64,000 nucleotides of DNA from Spongilla lacustris (Eukaryota; Porifera; Demospongiae; Spongillida; Spongillidae). The stretch is from positions 5,754,023 through 5,818,022 of the forward strand of contig OX442415.1 of NCBI GenBank assembly GCA_949361645.1, read 5' to 3'. Within the stretch, counting starts at the first letter, position 1; each line of letters starts with the position of its first letter. A model generated the notes under the pieces. That model worked only from the letters and a program-made list of their open reading frames with translations. It did no database searches and was not told where the DNA came from. This document shows positions 59,415 through 64,000 of the stretch, in pieces. Made by a program: the position numbers and the translations under genes.

Positions 59415-61334
59415 ATGCTACTTATATACCTGTCAAGTACAAGTAAGTACCTGCATTGAATACATGTGTGTTAGAGATACATTAGAATGCAGCATAATAA
59501 TCAGAGTCACTGAATTTCTACATAATTATAAGCTCCGTGCAATCTTTGTATATTACTGCATAACATATTTACCATCTTAAGGTACTACTGGCTATGTAGT
59601 CCTCATACCTCAAGGGAACTACACAGTATTTGAGAACAATGCTTCAGCTGTTTTCTACTGTTCTGGAGATGGATCTGCTGTTGTGTGGATCTTAAATGGA
59701 AGTGGTTATGGTCCAGTACATCAGCAAAGAGGAATAACATTCACATTGAGTGGAGCTGGAACTGTTGTCACATCTACCCTCTACATCCCAGCTAGGGCTA
59801 CCAACAACAACACAGAAGTGATATGTAAAGTGGCAGATAGCACTTTCTCCAATGTACAGACCAGTAATTCATCAAACCTTACTGTTCAGGGTAAGAAATA
59901 GATAGCTATAAAAATGGGTTTCAATATATTTCAATATGACTTGGTTTTTGATTTATTTGTGCTTACATGTGCAGATGCAAATGTTATGATTATAAAAAGG
60001 TGATGGTTACTGCAACAATTGCAATAGGTCATGACCTTCACTATTACATTTTCTCATACAACAGTTTGTGACCATGTATTGAGAATCCTTGATCTTGTTT
60101 TCATTTCACTAGAAATGATTGTAATTTGCAAATTTGAGAGATTTATAAAACTTCGGGGCTCACTTGCAGTAGAACCGAGCTGGCGAATCATCGCGGTAGA
60201 TCTGGAGTTGCTTTTTATTTGATCACAATCACCTTAATACAGCCATGTTTGCAATAAAAACTGTATGCATTACTCAGCCAAATACTGTGATGTACTACAA
60301 CTTTAGTTCAGACAATTCATATACAGTATTTGGTAGCCACTCTAGTATGTCAATGTTTGCACAATGTAGAATGTTGCACTTTGCTTCATCACCTTCTAGG
60401 TCCTCTTGATGCTCCATTCTACTTCTCAGTAGTCATGTCCACATCATTATCACTCTCCTGGGGCGCTCCCTTCTCTCTTGATGTCACAGGCTACTATCTT
60501 GATATATTCAATTACACCCTGTGTACCAATATCACCATATATGGATGTAAGACCATCCCCAGTGATCCAGACTGTACCTTCCCAAGGACATGTACCTCAT
60601 CAGTTGATTTCACTGACCCTTCACTAAATGGTACAAATAAGACCATCATGGACTATGGTGATACAATTGTATTCATATTCTTTGGCATAAATGGAGCTGG
60701 GAATGGGACCATGGCCAATTTTATATACCTAAAAGGTTTGTATACCTATTAGTGTAAGTATTCATCCCAATACATGAAATTACTCAGTGCAGCTTTTTTT
60801 AATCAACCAAACTTATCAATTCTGCGCTACATGTAAAGCGAAATATTTGCCTATCAGTAATAATCACTTCAATTATTGGTCTATATGCACAGCTGGCAAA
60901 ACAGAAGCTTCAATCACCACCACATCCTCCATGCCCATGACATCATTGGTATCATTGACATCATACAGCACTAGTATCACATTATCAAATTCAAAAACAA
61001 GTAATATTGTTGACAGTAAGTAGTTTTAATGGTGCATATTTGTTGGTCATCCTGTACATACAGTCTATGGAGCAGTCTGTGGAGTGTCAATCTTGATTAT
61101 ATTGGCCATTTTGTGTGTGGCCAGTGTGGGTATCTACATTAAATGTAAACACAAAGGTACAGTTAGTCAGTGATGTCGTGTTTGTTTTATATGAGCAGTC
61201 CACTTTGATATTGACTAGATCATTTGGAGAACATTCAAATGGAAGAGAACCACGCATATGAAGTGGTCAACAAAAGGACTTCCTCTGATATCAAGGATAT
61301 GGAACCATGTCCTGCATATGGAGTGGTGCATTAG
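59415..61334 (+). CDS. Type I receptor: Ig-like, Fn3, TM and a divergent Tyr-motif tail
   Basis: Exons: 59415-59442 (short signal part, MLLIYLSST, phase 1; the true start may lie in an upstream exon because TTGTCAG precedes the hydrophobic stretch FYILMLLIYLSS); 59582-59890 Ig-like; 60400-60735 Fn3; 60893-61015 Thr/Ser stalk; 61064-61156 TM (GVSILIILAILCVASVGIYI); 61219-61334 tail. All junctions are phase 1. The Ig (VFYCSG, VVWILN, EVICKVAD) and the second half of the Fn3 are almost identical to the paralogue at 38958-43251. The N-terminal part of the Fn3 and the stalk differ, and the tail is unrelated: HAYEVV and PAYGVV, two YxxV motifs without the -2 hydrophobic residue of a strict ITIM. 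It is likely a surface receptor with different signalling. Confidence 0.8.
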
Positions 61335-61342
61335 GCAGTCAC

Positions 61343-61348
61343 AATAAA
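61343..61348 (+). terminator. Polyadenylation signal AATAAA
   Basis: It lies 9 bases after the receptor stop codon, implying a very short 3' UTR. Confidence 0.6.
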
Positions 61349-61349
61349 A

Positions 61350-62560
61350 TTATTAAATCCTTGTTTTCCACTATCATATGTTTTCTGTGTACACACATAT
61401 GTATAAGTGTACGTGTACAATGGTACAAGCCATGTGATGGTACATTTTGTGGTATTCATATGGCACTCCTGTGTATTGTTCCTTAAAAACTGGGTCAGTT
61501 TGTTTTTTTTTAATATAAACTTTCATAAATGTCAATTTTCAGAGAATTTCAGGTACACACCTGCACTGGAAATGTACACACATATGTAAACACAGCCTAG
61601 ATGACATCACCAATGGCAAACCCATCACATATGGTGCACCCATCACATTGCAGCCATGATACAAGCATGCATGTGTAGGCAATGTCATGACTATATGCCC
61701 ATTAGTATCAATACGGCCGTCATTGATGTATTGTATTTCAAACATTTTTCATAACATGATGAAGAAGGGAGGAGGTGGGAGGAGGGTAAGATGAGGGAGA
61801 GAGTTAGGTGCAGACACTATGGTGGCCTGAATGGTTTTTAATAAAAATTTCTCTTCCCTCTCACCGCAACATGTGCTGTATTGGTGTTATATGTATATCT
61901 TAGCAAGAGACATGTATCAAAGAATGTGTGACTTCAAGGATGGATGTGCTATATTCTGTTCACCTTATCCTCCCCAGGAAGGGCCCTAGCAACAGGATGT
62001 TATGATGGAGCATGTTGATGCCACATGTGTATGAGTATTATTGGCCCGAGAGTTGTCATGGATTACATGCGTGTACATATAATGGTGTACACTGTACATG
62101 CACATGTGGAATACATAACAACAAGTGTCCTCTCAGCCAATGAATTGTATTTCTTCGATAGACCTTTAATTTTGGTATCGCCCTTGGATTTAGGCAGTGC
62201 AATCATGCGTTTAATTTAAAGGAAATGTAAACCGTGATTTGTTTCACATATCCATTTCATCATATGCATACATGTACTACTAGAATATTGATATTAATAA
62301 CACAACTGATTTTTTTTCTTAAATGCAGTAACATATTCATACACGACATATGCTCTTTTTATTACTGCAGTCGTCTATCGTGTATTATGTATCGTAACAA
62401 TATATGGTGGCATCTCATTTTGCAACCCAATGCAACTGCACTGGATCCATGAATAGTGCTTGGAAGTGTAGGAATTAGATATCACGATTGCTACAAAGCA
62501 CACAAGGTAGCACAGGTACATTTAGACTGGTTGATTTTAGATACTCAAAGACTTGGTTCA
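61350..62560. other. No recognised gene
   Basis: Intergenic sequence with ACACAT and TACATGT words. No coding evidence. Confidence 0.35.
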
Positions 62561-62862
62561 TATCTATGCCTTCCAATCACCTTTTGCAAAGAATACACCG
62601 AAGTTGTGGTTTGGATAACTTCAGCAATCCTTTGTTATTTAGAGGATCACCATACAATGCCTATATAGGAGGGGTCTGACCTACAGTTTGTAAGTGGTAA
62701 AGTGGGACAGAATTATTGACAATTGACTGACTACTGGAACAGCTCCATATATGCATCTTGATGCATGTGTGTATACGTATGTGCTTGTGATGAGTCGCTT
62801 TAATAATAAATACAACAATTATGGTTGTGTGCTGACAGGAATTTGTAGTAATAACATTCATT
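62561..62862. repeat. Dispersed repeat, uninterrupted copy
   Basis: Matches 45440-45480 plus 46217-46330 as a continuous sequence, and near its end matches 46640-46680. Confidence 0.7.
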
Positions 62863-62866
62863 GTGC

Positions 62867-63200
62867 AGGGGCGGATTCAGGGGGGGTCTTTGGGGTCTAA
62901 AGACCCCCCCTTGGCTCCAAGTCATGAATAATTAATTAGATTGTGACGCACGCATGGTTAATTGAGTCTTACCGCGAAATGAAGCGATCGAAAGGTGCGA
63001 GCTGTGCTACAGGATGTAAGCGTGTCAATGCAATGGATCTCAGGTTCTTTTTCTCAGGAAACAGGTAGATATAAGCAAACTAAAGTACTGTCTGACAAGT
63101 ATATAATATTAAACACTCGACTGTATATATATGTGCATGTGTATTTCATTTCTATTGATGTTGTTCATGCCTACCGCGATATATCAATGGTTAAGGCTGC
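62867..63200. mobile_element. End of a CAGGGGCGGATTCAG-type element
   Basis: The start CAGGGGCGGATTCAGGGGGG is the terminal sequence of the family at 37797 and 55563. Just inside is the palindrome GGGGTCTAAAGACCCC. The opposite end is not clear; ATCCGCCCCT near 63620 is a candidate. Confidence 0.5.
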
Positions 63201-63202
63201 AC

Positions 63203-63280
63203 TTAACCTTTAATCTGCGTGAAGCGATCCTGAATTCCGGATCGGTAAAATCCTGAATTCAGGATGGTGAGTTCTGCCGT
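63203..63280. mobile_element. Left end of a second piggyBac-like element
   Basis: TTAACCTTTAATCT is identical to the end at 1322. It is followed, as there, by two palindromic words, here TCCTGAATTCCGGATCGG and ATCCTGAATTCAGGAT. The right end is not found in the window. Confidence 0.4.
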
Positions 63281-64000
63281 TTATAACAACCATTGCAATG
63301 AAAATTAAAATCATTAAAACATAAAAGCTGTTTGTTCCAACAATGGTGGACACATTTTATAGCATGGAATAATTTTTATCATCTAGAAAGAAGCCCAAAC
63401 TTCAAGGATGCATAAGCACGTTCGTTGCTCCCGCGTACATAAATTAAATGATTAGCAATTTATAGTTTGTAATGCTTACAAAGAGCATTGAACATATCAA
63501 TTTTACTCCTTTTCACTACTTATTGGTGGTAGCACCTCCAGACTCTTGGTAGAAGTTGTATTTTTATCAAACTTGTACACAAAATAATAGAAAAGTGTAA
63601 TTTTTTATCACTGTCCGAGCATCCGCCCCTTCTTTTTATGTCCCAACAGTACTGGTGACAGCATTTCTACCAATGCCAGGCATTTCTGCATCGCTCTCAA
63701 CGACAATAATGCTTTTTTATTTTTATTTTGCAGAAGCTAACCATCGTACCACCCGCTCTGACTCGCTTCGCTTAGTCCGCCTTGAGTTAATTCGATGCTC
63801 GTACCTCCTGTGTCCCATATTGTTTAATTTGCTAATATGGCTCTCCTTACAGATCTTAGTAACAGTTTCTATCTTGAAAGTAAGTTTCCTGCTCTTTCCT
63901 CAACCTTATACCCGACTTTGAAGGTAACCGCGGCATTATTTGCGAACGAAAATGTAAACTAAGCCTAAACATTGTTTTTTCTAAAAGAAATAAAAGATTT
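63281..64000. other. No recognised gene
   Basis: The 88-codon frame at 63655-63921 is hydrophobic but matches no known domain. Confidence 0.35.

Overview
The window is intron-rich, AT-rich DNA from an animal, most likely a sponge (inference). The genes have GT-AG introns and symmetrical phase-1 exons. They encode secreted Ig/fibronectin-III receptors and a ROC-COR-Death GTPase next to a Kelch gene. No bacterial gene organisation was seen. A placeholder gap of exactly 200 Ns suggests a scaffolded long-read assembly. The short palindrome TACATGTA recurs throughout, and poly-G/poly-C tracts are frequent.

Layout. 1-272: last two exons of an Ig/Fn3-type receptor whose 5' part lies outside the window; both exons carry an ITIM-like tyrosine motif. 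1.3-2.5 kb: a piggyBac-like non-autonomous element and a broken fragment of a mobile-element protein. 3.5-9.8 kb: a Kelch-repeat gene followed by a ROC-COR-Death gene, both damaged, separated by a TIR element that itself holds two smaller MITEs with exact 9-bp target duplications. 9.8-31.9 kb: mostly dispersed and tandem repeats, including a 995-bp perfect (AGGG)n array, an exact 20 x 13-bp minisatellite, several GGGA arrays, the gap and LINE remnants. 31.9-35.5 kb: a large minisatellite field with higher-order structure. 36-38.5 kb: LINE remnants and a 228-bp MITE. 38.96-43.25 kb: a complete Ig-Fn3-TM-ITIM receptor gene. 45-48.2 kb: repeat insertions, a LINE tail and a 296-bp foldback. 49.2-51.2 kb: an inverted receptor copy without a visible membrane exon. 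52.5-53.1 kb: two divergent LINE tails. 55.6-56.8 kb: a MITE with a 5-bp target duplication. 57.2-58.2 kb: the best-preserved LINE C-terminus. 59.4-61.3 kb: another receptor gene with a different cytoplasmic tail. 61.4-64 kb: repeats.

How it fits together. The main biological signal is a cluster of four paralogous type I membrane receptors: signal peptide, one Ig-like domain, one Cys-rich Fn3 domain, a Ser/Thr stalk, one TM helix and a tyrosine-motif tail. The canonical ITIM VxYxxV appears in two copies. This architecture is that of paired immune or allorecognition receptors. A death-domain ROCO-type GTPase, an intracellular innate-signalling class, lies about 30 kb away from the complete copy. 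A functional link between the two is speculation.
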